Made by a program: the position numbers and the translations under genes. The notes below the pieces were generated by a model. That model was not told where the DNA came from, did not search any database, and worked only from the letters and a program-made list of their open reading frames with translations. 64,000 nucleotides of DNA from Orobanche coerulescens (lineage: Eukaryota > Streptophyta > Magnoliopsida > Lamiales > Orobanchaceae), in contig JAWKAU010000217.1 in the NCBI GenBank assembly GCA_033398695.1, positions 124,001 to 188,000 of the forward strand, written 5' to 3'. This document shows, in pieces, positions 48,871 through 60,000 of the stretch. Numbering within the stretch: the stretch's first letter is position 1; each line of letters starts with the position of its first letter.

Positions 48871-49640
48871 GATGTATTTCCAGACGAGTTATCTGGTTGC
48901 CTTCACATAGAGTAAGGGAATTCAGGAGTGAGTTGGAGCCGGTATGTCCCCTTTATCGAAGGCACCGTATCGGATGGCCCCGACCAGAATGCAGGAGTTG
49001 AAGATTCAACTTGAGGAATAGTTCGAGGAAGGTCATCTTCGACCGATTGCGTCCCCGTGAGGAGCACCAGTGTGATCTGTCAAGGAGAAGGATGGCTCGT
49101 CTCGTGTGTGTATTAATTACCAGGAGTTGAACAGGGTGATGATCAAGAGTATTATCCTTTACCTCGTATTGATGATCTTTTAGATCAACTTCAGGGAGCT
49201 TCAGTATTTTCCAGGATCGACTTAAGATCTGGATATCACCGATTCTTGATTCGAGAGTCGGATATCGCGAGACGGCGTTTCATACACGCTATGGTCATTA
49301 TGAGTTCGTAGTTATGCCGTTCGGGCTAACTTTTACACTGTGGTATTCATGGGGTTAATGAATCGGGTTTTCATCGACTTTTTGGATCGGTTTGTTGTTG
49401 TCTTCATCGACGACATTTTGATTTATTCTCGTAGCCGAGAGGAACACGAGGTTCATCTTCATCAGGTTCTCGACGTGTTGAGACGAGAACAACTATATGG
49501 AAAGTTTTCCAAATGTGAGTTACGGAGGTCCGTGACTTTCTCGGGCATGTAATTTCATCCGCGAGTTCGTGTCGACCCTCGGGAGACGGAGACTATCCGA
49601 GATTAGCAACCTCCGAAAGATATTAATTAAATCCGATGTT
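48871..49640 (+). pseudogene. R7 reverse transcriptase remnant
   Basis: It starts at the VFPDEL-type lead-in and runs to FLGL. One open piece, 49340-49552, retains [12 protein letters not shown] and the catalytic [15 protein letters not shown]. The fingers and most of the palm upstream are interrupted by stops and 1-nt shifts. The catalytic Asp pair survives but the domain is not continuous. Confidence 0.87.
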
Positions 49641-50005
49641 TCCTCGGATTAGTGGTTAATTATCCAACCCACGACCTGGAACTAGCGGCCGTGGTGTTCG
49701 CTGAAAATTTGGCGTCGTTACCTTTATGGCGTCACCTTTCAGTTATTCACCAATCACAAGAGTTGAAGGATATATTTACTCACAAGGAGTTAAATATGCG
49801 GCGAGGCGGTGGTTGGAACTAATCAAAGATTTTGATATCGAGATCCTTTACCACCGGACAAGGCGAACGTTGTCGCCGACGCTTTGAGTCATAAGTCCGT
49901 TCAAGAGCAAATGCTTGCTCGTTTAATGATCGAGAAGGAGCTTCAGCAGGAATTCCTTAGACCCGAGATCGAAGTCGGCTTCAGCGAATTCGGGGACGGC
50001 TTTGT
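49641..50005 (+). pseudogene. R7 RNase H remnant with internal deletion
   Basis: FLGL of the RT connection is followed after a few bases by NYPTHDLEL. The intervening RNase H segment present in R8 (about 60,060-60,335, with the [10 protein letters not shown] active-site region) is missing. The end (HKELNMR, then FDIEIL) is present but shifted. R5 has the same junction near 35,530, and short AT-rich repeats at both sides suggest a deletion by microhomology. Confidence 0.85.
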
Positions 50006-51443
50006 ATGTTAGAGATTTCATCGTCACTTGAGGAGGTAATCAGAGAGAATCGAGTTCATACCCTTCATTGTTGCGCATACGTGAAGATGTGGCTCGGGGA
50101 AAGCCCTGGATTCGTGATCCACGAAGGTGGACTTTTGAGATTTAAGAATCGGATGTGTGTACCGGCGAATGATGAGTTGAAAAACTCGATTTTGAGAGAA
50201 GCTCATGCTACCCCTTATTCTCATTCATCCGGTCCAAAGAAGATGTACAAGGACTTGAAACAAAATTACTGGTGGAGTAATATGAAGCGAGAAGTCGCGG
50301 AATTTGTTTCGAGATGCTTAACTTGCCAACAAGTCAAGATTGAACATCAGCGACCGGCGGGTATGCTGAAACCTCTCCCTATTCCAGAGTGGAAGTGGGA
50401 AGACATTTCCATGGATTTCATTACGAGTTTGCCGACGAGTCGTCGTGGCATGAATACGATCTGGGGGATTGTGGACCGCTTAACTAAATCAGCTCATTTC
50501 CTTGAGATCAAGGATACGTGGGGTCCCGAGAGACTGGCCCAGTTATTCATCAAGGAGATAGTAAGACTGCACGGTACTCCTAAGAGTATCGTTTCCGATC
50601 GTGACGATCAATTTGTGTCTCATTTTTGGAAATCAGTTCATCGTGCTATGGGAACTCAGCTTAATCTCAGTACTGCCTTTCATCCTCAGTCCGACGGACA
50701 ATCAGAGAGGACTATTCAGACATTAGAAGACATGTTGAGAGCTTGCGTCCTCGATTGGAAGGACGATTGGGAAGCCCAACTACCGTTGATCGAGTTCACG
50801 TATAATAATAGTTGGCATGCTTCCATTAAGATGGCACCTTACGAGGCCTTGTACGGTCGTCTTTGTCGATCTCCTTTGTGTTAGGATGACTTGTCAGAAT
50901 CAATCGGCACCGAGCCCGATATACTTATAGCCGTCCGGGAGAAGGTAGCTATGATCAAGAGTCGTATGTTGACAGCTCAGAGTCGACAGAAATCGTATGC
51001 GGACAATCGTCGTCGACCACTAGAGTTCGAGACGGGTGACCATGTTTTGGTCAAGGTATCCCCGAGTCGAAGTATTTTTTTCGTTTCGGAAAACGGGGGA
51101 AGTTGAGCCCAAGATTCATTGGACCGTTTGAGTAGGCGAGTTAGCTTATCGATTGGCTTTACCTCCGGCTTTGAGCAGGATTCATAATGTGTTTCACGTC
51201 TCTCAGTTGCAGAAGTATGTTGCCGACCCGAGTCACATACTTCAGTTCGACGAAATCGAGATCGCGGATGATCATTCGTACGAGGAGCGTCCTGTACAAG
51301 TGTTACAGCGGCGAATCAAACAGTTGAAGAATAAGTCGATTCCTTTGGTCAAGATTCAGTGGTCTAGACATGGAGTCGAAGAGGCTACTTGGGAAACTGA
51401 GGATAGTATGCGGGAGAGTTATCCCGAGTTGTTTGACCCTTAG
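50006..51443 (+). pseudogene. R7 integrase and chromodomain
   Basis: The first 292 codons are open: a linker, then an H2C2-like region (HATPYSHSS, CLTC) and the catalytic core with the acidic residues in MDFITSLP, SDRDDQF and SERTIQ. A TAG at 50882-50884 replaces the Trp of CWDD. The same frame continues to about 51,080, where an extra T in a T run shifts it. A gap of about 15 bases in the GPY/F module follows. The last frame (51153-51443) gives HNVFHVSQL, the chromodomain (VKIQW, EEATWE) and the natural stop after PELFDP. It is the best-preserved part of R7. Confidence 0.92.
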
Positions 51444-51463
51444 TTTCGGGGACGAAACTCTTT

Positions 51464-51477
51464 TAAGGGGGGGTGTA
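51464..51477 (+). other. R7 polypurine tract
   Basis: AAGGGGGGGTGTA directly before the 3' LTR; a T interrupts the purine run. Confidence 0.8.
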
Positions 51478-53811
51478 TGTAATACCCGGTTGTAATTCAG
51501 TCACTATCATTCAGTAATTTCATTCGGTGATTGTCACTCAGTGGATTTTCACTCATTTATAATCATTCATCAATCATATTCATTCACCGTGTTCACCATT
51601 CGGAAAAACTTCGAGTTGTGTATCGTTATTGTTCATTGTTTCAACTTTCCTCATATGAGTTCGACTTTGTTAGATCACTATTAATTTTTGGTAACTCCAA
51701 AAATTCTAAATCTTTGCAATATTATAGAGCATCGAGTTAGCTTTCCAATGGTTCAAACGGTGAGTCAATCGGATTCAGGACGAGAGAGTTATGGTCGTTT
51801 TAGCTCAACCGCTCACTTTTCAGTTGTTGGCCGATCACTGCCGAACGAACTCGGCCGTGTCATCCGACACGGCCCGTGCCGTACTCGTCCGGATAATGCC
51901 GCGATGTTCGCCTCAGACCCGACCGTGTCCGCTCGCACGGCCGAGTCGCACCTTCCGGATAGGCGAGCGTAACTGCGCCGAGGCCCGACTGTGCCGGACA
52001 CGGCCGAGTCATTGCCGAGCGCCGCGACGGGTCATTGTCGGTAGGCCCTTCGCGCCGCGACCGTGTCATGCAGGACACGGTCGAGTCCCTCGCCGCCGAG
52101 ATGCGCGCCGCGACCGTGTCGGCGGGCACGGTCGAGTCTGGCCGCTGAGTCAACCCCTATAAATTCATTTTTGAGCATTTTGAGCTCATTTCTCCCATTT
52201 TTTCCATCTTCTTCACCTGCAACCGAGAGAGAATAACTTGAGGGAGAGATTTCTTCATCAATTATCATTTGAGTGTGTATTTTTCATCACCTTCAATCAT
52301 TTGGGAAGCTTGGATAGTCGTTTTTTCACGTTTTCATCGGATCGAATTGGTTGGATCTTCAAGAGGTAATTCCTTCAACACTTTGGACTTCGATTTTGTG
52401 TTGAGATATGATGTTTTGGACGTTATAATCATGTTATATGAAGGGATATGTATATGATTATGAGTTTGTATAAGGATTCATTGGATTATTGAGGGATTAT
52501 TCAAGAACACCTTGAATATCGAGTTGGAATTGGGGATTTTCGACTAATTGTTGTTATAATCACATTTTTGGATATTCATAACGGATTATTGATCGTATTG
52601 GAGATGTTTTGTTGGTTTGAAACACTTCTTGGGAATTTTGATATTGGTATATTGAGGTTTGATTGTAAACAATCGGAGTTTGACGCAACGTGTTTGTTTT
52701 AATGCCTCAATGGACTTAGTTTTATCGTATCGACGTTTGGAATTCGTTATATTCGTGTTTAATTCGTGTATTGATCGGATTGTTGGTAATTGTATTGAAT
52801 TAAGGTTGTTCGAGCGACCGATATCTCAATTAGGGCGTTGTTCGTGGAAGGATAATTGTCATCGGTATTGTGTAAGTTAATTCTTACTCGGTTAAAAGGA
52901 TACTCATTCCTTTTGTTGTTGATTGCTCATAATCATAAATCATTCATCATAATATTATTCATTTTGAGACTTGTAATTGTCGAATAATCATTTCATTCAC
53001 GAGAACGAGCGGTTCCAAATCATTTCACCGGGTTATCAATCACGTCACTATTACTTTCATATCGGTGAGTCATCTTGGCCTAGTCTAATTGTTATTCATT
53101 GATATTCATCATGGTCATTCTCGTTCATGTGACCTTCCGGTTCATATTGCGTGGCGGGTGTGGCTGTGTGGAATTTTTAGTCGGGCACACGATGGTCATG
53201 TATTGGGTTCACCGATACATCGGACCGTGCACACGGTAACGCTTACCTCCGTGAGACTAATTAGGTACAAGGACGGGTGTGTCCGGTCATTCGTCTTGTA
53301 CACTTGCACAGAACATTACGGGCGTACTATGATACTCCTCTTCAAATGAAATTCATAATTAAGAATATTTCATAACTTGATTAATTCATGATTGTGTAAT
53401 TTCAACTCTTGAGATTGTTGTTCTTTGTAATCGACCCGTTTGGGGATTTTGTTTTTCGTGTCATGGCAAGGCAAACGCACGGGAATAGCATGTTGATGTC
53501 GAGGAGTCCTAGTGATACTAGTAGGGGGCCCCGATCTTTCAGTTATTCATGTTATTGTCCTTTATTTTCCGCTGCAGACTTTCATTTGTATACTCCGTTT
53601 CATTCAGTGTTGTGTATTTTATCTTCATATAAAATACACTAGTATTCGGTATTGTCCTGGTGTGTTGTAACTAAACTCCTCATCGGAGTAATTATTATTG
53701 TAATGTAGTTCGGTACTACATTTATCTTGTGTAATTCATTCATTTTCATTTGCCTGGTGGGTCCCAGTTGGGGATCTACGGCACTGTAATATCCGCCTAG
53801 TTTGGGGTGTA
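51478..53811 (+). repeat. R7 3' LTR
   Basis: 2,334 bp, highly similar to 44556-46882. The GC-rich palindrome cluster is 51849-52140 and the TATA box TATAAAT 52158-52164. Most differences from the 5' LTR fall inside the GC-rich cluster. The last bases are GGGGTGTA, three short of the expected end. Confidence 0.94.
51849..52140 (+). promoter_or_regulatory. R7 3' LTR GGCCGTGTC/GACACGG cluster
   Basis: Co-linear with the 5' LTR cluster, with several small gaps and substitutions. Confidence 0.5.
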
Positions 53812-53816
53812 TAATA
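53812..53816. other. R7 target-site duplication, right
   Basis: TAATA, exact match to 44551-44555. Confidence 0.88.
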
Positions 53817-54314
53817 TATGTACTTTACCTCAAACAATACTCAAGGTTCTCAAACTATCATAACCAACTCATGATATGGAAAAGTACCAGTTCTGACCAA
53901 TACAATCCATCGGATAGCATCATCAAATCCCAAAACGATAACCGATCGTCCATCACAAGACGAATACCAAAGGAAATACGGAACATACCTTGAGATATGA
54001 AGTGCCACGACAATCATATCAGTCTATTTCGAGATCAAATCAATGCAATACGGACACGGTCCTAACACAAGACCTACAAATGCATACTCATATGACAACA
54101 TCAATATGCTCAAAAACAATAGCAACTATGTATACTCAATGGAAATCCCATGATCCAGCGCCCTCAGCATAGATCCCAAGATGATCCTACAAGATCAACA
54201 CGAGGTGGATAACCAACAATATACATATGCACAACAATAACACAATACTGGGTAATCCAACGATCCAGCGCCCTCAGCATAGATCCCCATGATGATCCCG
54301 TCGGACCAACGCAT
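53812..54314 (-). mobile_element. R6: R4-family 3' LTR, second piece
   Basis: Continues the R4-type LTR (matches about 23,705-24,215) after R7, including the first two copies of the GATCCAGCG module (54152-54310). R8 interrupts it at 54314/54315. No gene is present. Confidence 0.88.
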
Positions 54315-56959
54315 TGTAATACCCGGCTGTAATTCATTCATTTTCATTCAGTAATTATCAGTCTGTAATTGTCACTCAGTAATTCTCACTCGTTAATAAT
54401 CACTCATCATTCTTGACTCATTCATTGGTGTTCACGGTTGGCATGTTGTAATCGTATATCAGTTACCGATCGGCATGTCATCTCCGTTTAGAGATTGACG
54501 GGAGTATTATTATTTTCATCGTGATTGGTAGTCGTATACTGGGAGCATCATCCGTGGCTTGTGTTAGACTTGTTCATTTTCACATTCATATGTTTTGTCG
54601 GATCATTCACCGGTCGTATCGTGGAATCGGAGTTATCGGAATTTTCAACTTGGCCAGCATCGAGTTACGGCCGTAAGGACTTTGGGTTACGGCCGTAACA
54701 AGGGTTCGTGTTTTCAGGCCATTTGGACGAAAGGGACTTACGGCCGTAAGGTCCTGTGGTACGGCCGTAAGTTGAGCAGGTACGGCCGTAAGGCTGGCCG
54801 GTTACGGCCGTACGCTGGCCCGCAGTTAATGAGAGACATTTTTGGCCGAAGGTGAGTTACGGCCGTAAGGATGGTGAGATACGGCCGTAAGTGGTGTTCG
54901 TAAATTTTGGATGTTGTCGACCAAGGGTGACTTACGGCCGTAAGGGTTGCGGCATACGGCCGTAAGTCGGGGAAGGTACGGCCGTAAGGCTTGGCGATTC
55001 TGGCCAGACGCGCAGTGTGGTGCCTGGTCATTTCGACGAAGAGGGCTTACGCCGTAAGTTTGGCGGTTACGGCCGTATCATCGAGTTACGGCCGTAAGGT
55101 GTGCGGTTACGGCCGTAAGGGTGTCGACGCGGATGTTTTTGACGAAGGCGGATTACGCCGTAACTCAGAGCGGTTACGGCCGTAAGTCTCGGGCGAGCTT
55201 TGGACGAAGCCGAGTTACGGCCGTACGAGTTAGCCGGTTACGGCCGTAAGGCCGTTGACTTGGAAAGTTACGGCCGTAAGAGGGCCGAGTTACGGCCGTA
55301 ACTTCCGGCAGTACTTAAGGAGTTGGCCGGGTCTTTTCACCTCACTTTTTCATTTTTTCCTTCTTCATCCGAGAGAGAGAGAGTTGAGAGAGAGATTTTA
55401 TCATCATCAATCACTTGAGTGTGTAATCTTCATCATCTTCATTCCTTTGGGAAGCTTGGATACTCGTTATAACTCGTGTTCATCGGATCGAAGTGGTTGG
55501 ATCTTCAAGAGGTAAATTCTTCAACACCTTGGATTTCGATTTTGTGTTAAGATATGATGTTTTGGACGTTATAATCATGTTACATGAAGGGATATGTATA
55601 TGATTATGAGTTTGTATAAGGATTCATTGGATTATTGAGGGATTGTTCAAGAACACTTTGAATATCGAGTTGGATTTGGGTATTTTCGATTAATTGTTGT
55701 TATAATCACGATTTTGGATATTCATAGCGGACTATTGATCGTATTGGAGATGTTTTGTTGATTTGAAACACTTCTTGGGGATTTGAAGTTGGTATTGTTG
55801 AGGTTTAGTTGTAATCAATCGAAGTTGGCCTCAAAGTGTTCGATATAATGCCCCAATGAACTTGGTTTAATCGTATCGACGTCTTGAGTTCGTTATATTC
55901 GTGTTTAATTCGTTTATTAATTGGATTGTTGGTAATTGTATTGAATTAAGGTTGTTCGAGCGACCGACACTTCATTTAGGACATTTGTTCGAGGAAGGAC
56001 TTTCTTCATCGGTATTGTGTAAGTTAATTCTTACTCGGTTAAAAGGATATTCATACCTTTTGTTGTTGATCATTCATATTCATAACTCATTCATCATTGT
56101 ATTAATCACATTGAGACTTGTAATTGTCGAATAATCACTTCATTAATAAGGAACGGCGATTCCCATCAATTCATTGAAACTATCAATCACTTCATTATCA
56201 CTTTCATCCCGGTAAGTCATTCTTGATGTTGTCGGATTATTATTATTCATTGATATTCATTATGGTCATTCTTGTTCATATGACCTTCTGGGTTCATATT
56301 GCGTGGCCGGGTGCGGATGTGTGGAATTTTTAGTCAGGCACATGATGGCCATGTATTGGGAGTGATACATTGGACTGTGCACACGGTAACGTTTACCTCC
56401 GTGAGACTAATTAGGTACAAGGACGGGTGTGTCCGGTCATCCGTCTTGTACACTTGCACAGAACACTACGGGCGTACTATGGTACTCCTCTTCAGCGTAA
56501 TTTATAATTAAGGATATTTCATAACTCAGTTAATTCATGATTGTGTAATTTCAACCCCTGAGGATTGTTGTTCTGTATAACTGACCCCGTTTGGGGATAT
56601 TGTTTTTCAGGTCATGGCAAGGCAAAGGCGCAGGGAGAGCACGATGACGGCGGGGAGTCCCAGTGATACTAGAAGGGGCCCCAGTCTTTTCAGTCATTTA
56701 TTCGGTCACTTATGTTTTCTTTATTTATTCCGCTGCAGTCATTCCTTTCGAATACTCATTTCATTCGATGTCGTGTATTTTATCGTCACATAAGATACAC
56801 ATGTATTCTATATTGTCTGGGTGTGTTGTATGAAACTCCTCCTCGGAGTAATTGATGTTATAATGTGGTTCGGTACTACATTTACCCTGTGTAATTCATC
56901 GGTGGGTCCCAGTCGGGGGTCCACGGCACTGTAATATCCGCCTAGTTTGGGGTGTTACA
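54315..56959 (+). repeat. R8 5' LTR
   Basis: 2,645 bp, TGTAATACCCGG...GGTGTTACA. The U3 palindrome cluster is 54665-55301, followed by a weak TATA-like TACTTAAGG near 55,314, then R/U5 co-linear with R5 and R7. Confidence 0.94.
54665..55301 (+). promoter_or_regulatory. R8 5' LTR TTACGGCCGTAA cluster
   Basis: About twenty-one copies of TTACGGCCGTAA or one-base variants such as GTACGGCCGTAAG and TTACGCCGTAAG, spaced roughly 20-45 bp. It ends about 10 bp before the TATA-like site. The frames across it are not genes. Confidence 0.55.
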
Positions 56960-57429
56960 GAGTTGGTATCGGAGCGTGGTTTTGAATACTACCCTCCAAG
57001 TCATGTCTCATTTGAAATCATCGTCATCGGACTAGTATCATTGGACTTTCACGTCACGTGTGACCTGTGCAAATGCCGAGTCAATCAGACCAAGAACTGT
57101 AAGATTTCTAATGCCATGGTATAATTTCTGGCAATAGTCACTCATTCATCATTCATCAATTAACAATCCTCAAACATCATCATTCAGTATGATCAGGACG
57201 ATCATGTTAACTCATTAATCACTTAATTCATTTCATTATTCAGTTGTTGATCAGGAAGATCAAATCATCAATTATGTTAACTTGTTCAAGATAATCATGT
57301 CATCTCAGTTAATCATTCATTTAATCACTGTATTAAAGCGTGTATGCTCATTTTCATCATCCCATATCATAATCATAACATAATATTCATGCGGGAAATA
57401 TAATCATCATGTGACTTTCCTACTTCAGT
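56960..57429 (+). other. R8 leader and primer-binding site
   Basis: The primer site 56964-56975 reads TGGTATCGGAGC. The leader is similar to those of R5 and R7 and rich in TCATT repeats; no coding sequence is recognised. Confidence 0.88.
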
Positions 57430-58698
57430 ATGGAAAGAGCTGGCAGAGGACGAGGAGGACGAGGCCGTGGAGCGGGCCGAATCCCGAGAACTCGCGCGAA
57501 CACTCGTGCAAACGCGAGAAATAATGCTAATTCATCGAGTAGCGACGCTGCCACTCATTCACCTGGACGCGATCATTCGCTAACGGGGAGTCGTACCCGG
57601 GACACGGCTCAGTCAGAAGGTGTCCGGGTTGACCCACTCGCTTTTATGCAGGGCATGATGGCCCAAATGACCCAGATGGCACAGCTGATGGAGACGATGC
57701 ATAACTCCACTACGCAAAATCAACAGGCTCCTCCGCCGCCACCTCAGAGGCAAGAGAGGAATGTGAGCAATATCATCGGCGACATCTCTCGCCAGAGGCC
57801 GCCGACTTTCGAGGGCTCGTCTGAGCCGGCAGATATTATTCATTGGCTCGAACATTTCGAGAAGTTGTTTGCTATGGTAGAGTGTCCCGAAGGACACAAA
57901 GTTTCTGTTGCAGCTTACTACTTGGGCAAGAGCGCGCATTCTTGGTGGTTGTCGTTGAAGCCCACCGAAGGATCATGTACATGGGATCAGTTCAAAACTC
58001 TCATGATGGAGAGGTATTATCCGGCCCCACTCAGGGAGGCCAAGCTCTCAGAGTTACTCACCCCCGACCCCTCATCAGACGAGGATGTTCTCGCCATTGC
58101 CGAGAAATTTCAGGAACTTCTCCCGTTCGCCTCATCTATCATTCATTCCGAGGCGGATAAGATTAAGTATTTCAGCAAGAGGCTGAAACCCCGTATGAGA
58201 CTACAGTTGCTTAATCATAATTGCACCTCGTTGGCCGAATTCATCGAGAAAGCTCTCACCTACGAGCTTACTGCTAAAGAAATTGCTAAGCAGCAACCTT
58301 CGTCTGCTAGCAAGAAATCGAAGAACCGTAATCGGTCGGACGGCGGTGGCTACTTTCAAGAAACCCCGTGCGGGCTCTGCTTTCTCGAGCGACCTCTGTG
58401 TCGTCTAAACCCGCGGAATCTCGGTCTCGAGCGGCGATTCGGCCATCACATTATAAGCTGTGGAGATCTGGTCATGTCGGCACCAAGTGTCCGAGACAGA
58501 TCTGTCACTTGTCATAATTGTGGAATTGTTGGGCATAAGGCCCGTTTTGCCGTAGGGACTCCAAACCTACTCGAGACTTCATCTCAAGCCCGAAGCGATC
58601 GGCCGTTGAATCAGGCCACTCAATCGGCGTCGTTTAAAGCAGCGGGAGCGACTAAAGGTGGAGCCTATAGCCGTGACAGGGCGTCGGTCTGGGACTAG
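57430..58698 (+). CDS. R8 gag
   Basis: A 422-codon frame from the ATG at 57430, which follows the conserved CTTCAGT context seen in R7. In order it has an Arg/Gly- and Asn-rich N-terminus (to about residue 60); FMQGMMAQM; a Met-rich helix; a Pro run; the Gag capsid core (RPPTFEGSSEPADIIHWLEHF, then SAHSWWLSLK and MMERYYPAPLREAKLSELL, about residues 125-215); a basic linker; and a zinc knuckle CHNCGIVGHKARF lacking its final Cys. The first knuckle region is frameshifted (GHVGTKCP can be read in another frame), so the C-terminus is partly wrong-frame. The frame stops before protease, which is in another frame. It is the only Gag of this group here with a capsid domain. It may be a slightly damaged pseudogene. 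Confidence 0.85.
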   Translation: MERAGRGRGGRGRGAGRIPRTRANTRANARNNANSSSSDAATHSPGRDHSLTGSRTRDTAQSEGVRVDPLAFMQGMMAQMTQMAQLMETMHNSTTQNQQAPPPPPQRQERNVSNIIGDISRQRPPTFEGSSEPADIIHWLEHFEKLFAMVECPEGHKVSVAAYYLGKSAHSWWLSLKPTEGSCTWDQFKTLMMERYYPAPLREAKLSELLTPDPSSDEDVLAIAEKFQELLPFASSIIHSEADKIKYFSKRLKPRMRLQLLNHNCTSLAEFIEKALTYELTAKEIAKQQPSSASKKSKNRNRSDGGGYFQETPCGLCFLERPLCRLNPRNLGLERRFGHHIISCGDLVMSAPSVRDRSVTCHNCGIVGHKARFAVGTPNLLETSSQARSDRPLNQATQSASFKAAGATKGGAYSRDRASVWD

Positions 58699-59130
58699 CA
58701 AGCCCCGGATTTATGAGATGAAGAAGACCGATGATCCCGAGGCCGAATGATCTCGGTACACTCGATATTCTATCTCAACTTTGTGTACCCTTTTTGATCT
58801 TGGTGCATCGCATTCATTCATTTCCGAGTCATGTTTGAGTAGACTACGTCTGGGTAGTGCTTCTAGTTGTGAGCCTTACGTCATTGGCCTACCTGATGGT
58901 AGACGAATTATCGGTAATCGTGAGATTCGGAATTGTCCGATTCAGTTTCATGGTCGTGTATGGCCAGCGGACCTAATCGTAGTAGATTTGCCGAGGGACG
59001 ACGTCATCTTGGGTATTGATTGGATGGATCGTCATGATGCCATCATTAGTGTCCGTAAGCGTTTGATCACTATCATTTCAGACGATGGGGTGGAATGTGT
59101 GTTTCAGGGAGGTAATCCCGGCTGTTCGGG
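58699..59130 (+). pseudogene. R8 aspartic protease
   Basis: The readable frame from about 58,781 shows [16 protein letters not shown], so the active-site Asp and Gly are present but the middle Ser/Thr is Leu. A flap region ([10 protein letters not shown]), [21 protein letters not shown] and the C-terminal strand follow. The domain is complete in length and in frame with RT. The Ser-to-Leu change may be damaging: R7 and R5 also lack the Ser/Thr, while R3 has the normal DSG. Confidence 0.88.
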
Positions 59131-59635
59131 TAAGGTCATTAATTTGATGAAAGCAGTGCGATTACTCAGTCAGGGATGTGTTGGTTATTGGTGCTTTATG
59201 ACCAAAGCCGAGAATTCATCAGTATTGTTGACGGATATTCCGGTAATGAGGGAGTATGCCGACGTTTTTCCAGACGAATTACCTGGGTTGCCGCCACAGA
59301 GAGATGTGGAGTTCACGATTGAGTTGGAGCCTGGTACGTCTCCGATATCAAAGGCACCGTACCGGATGGCCCCGACCGAAATGCAGGAATTAAAGAACCA
59401 ACTTGAGGAGTTGTTCGAGAAGGGTTATATCCGACCGAGTGCGTCTCCGTGGGGAGCACCCGTGTTGTTTGTCAAGAAGAAGGATGGTTCATTTCGTTTG
59501 TGTATCGATTATCGGGAGTTGAACAGAGTGACAATCAAGAATAAGTATCCCTAACCCCGTATTGATGATCTTTTAGATCAACTTCAGGGAGCTTCAGTAT
59601 TTTCCAAGATCGACTTAAGATCTGGATATCACCAG
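59131..59635 (+). pseudogene. R8 protease-RT linker and RT fingers
   Basis: In frame with protease, this region reads [44 protein letters not shown] and [13 protein letters not shown], then NKYP followed by a TAA at 59552-59554 where R3 has Ile. The frame resumes with PRIDDL and [11 protein letters not shown]. One changed codon therefore breaks an otherwise intact region. The linker replaced by a minisatellite in R5 and R7 is present here (about 59,125-59,260). Confidence 0.93.
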
Positions 59636-60000
59636 TTGCGCATTCGAGAGTCGGACATCGCGAGGACGGCGTTTCGAACACGCTATGGCCATTATGAGTT
59701 TGTGGTTATGCCGTTCGGGCTAACTAATGCACCTGCGGTATTCATGGAATTGATGAATCGGGTTTTCATCGACTTTTTGGATCAGTTTGTTGTTGTCTTC
59801 ATCGACGATATTTTGATTTATTCTCGTAGCCGTGAGGATCACGAAGTTCATCTTCATCAGGTTCTCGACGTGTTGAGACGAGAGCAACTTTTTGGAAAGT
59901 TTTCCAAGTGCGAGTTCTGGATGTCCGAAGTGACTTTTCTCGGACATGTAATTTCGTGAGACGGAGTTCGTGTCGACCCTCAGAAGACGGAGGCTCTCCG
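59636..60000 (+). pseudogene. R8 reverse transcriptase, palm and thumb
   Basis: Same frame: [50 protein letters not shown] with the catalytic Asp pair, [17 protein letters not shown], then TGA at 59957-59959 where Arg or Gly is expected, followed by DGVRVDP. The catalytic residues are intact; one stop interrupts the thumb. Confidence 0.93.

Larger units (their letters stand above)
44556..53811 (+). mobile_element. R7: defective Ty3/gypsy element nested in R6, 9.26 kb
   Basis: Plus orientation: 5' LTR 44556-46882, primer site 46887-46900, gag 47438-48004, pol remnants, integrase 50006-51443, polypurine tract 51464-51477, 3' LTR 51478-53811. The TAATA duplication confirms a single insertion. 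The right terminus reads GGGGTGTA instead of GGGGTGTTACA, so it has lost three bases. The interior has the same three lesions as R5. Its U3 carries a different palindrome family from R5 and R8. Confidence 0.94.

Noticed and set aside
54665..55301. Regularly spaced 12-bp repeats resembling a CRISPR array
   Set aside because: Units are too short, spacing is uneven (about 10-45 bp), spacers are not of constant length, and the block sits at the same place inside paired LTRs of a plant retrotransposon.
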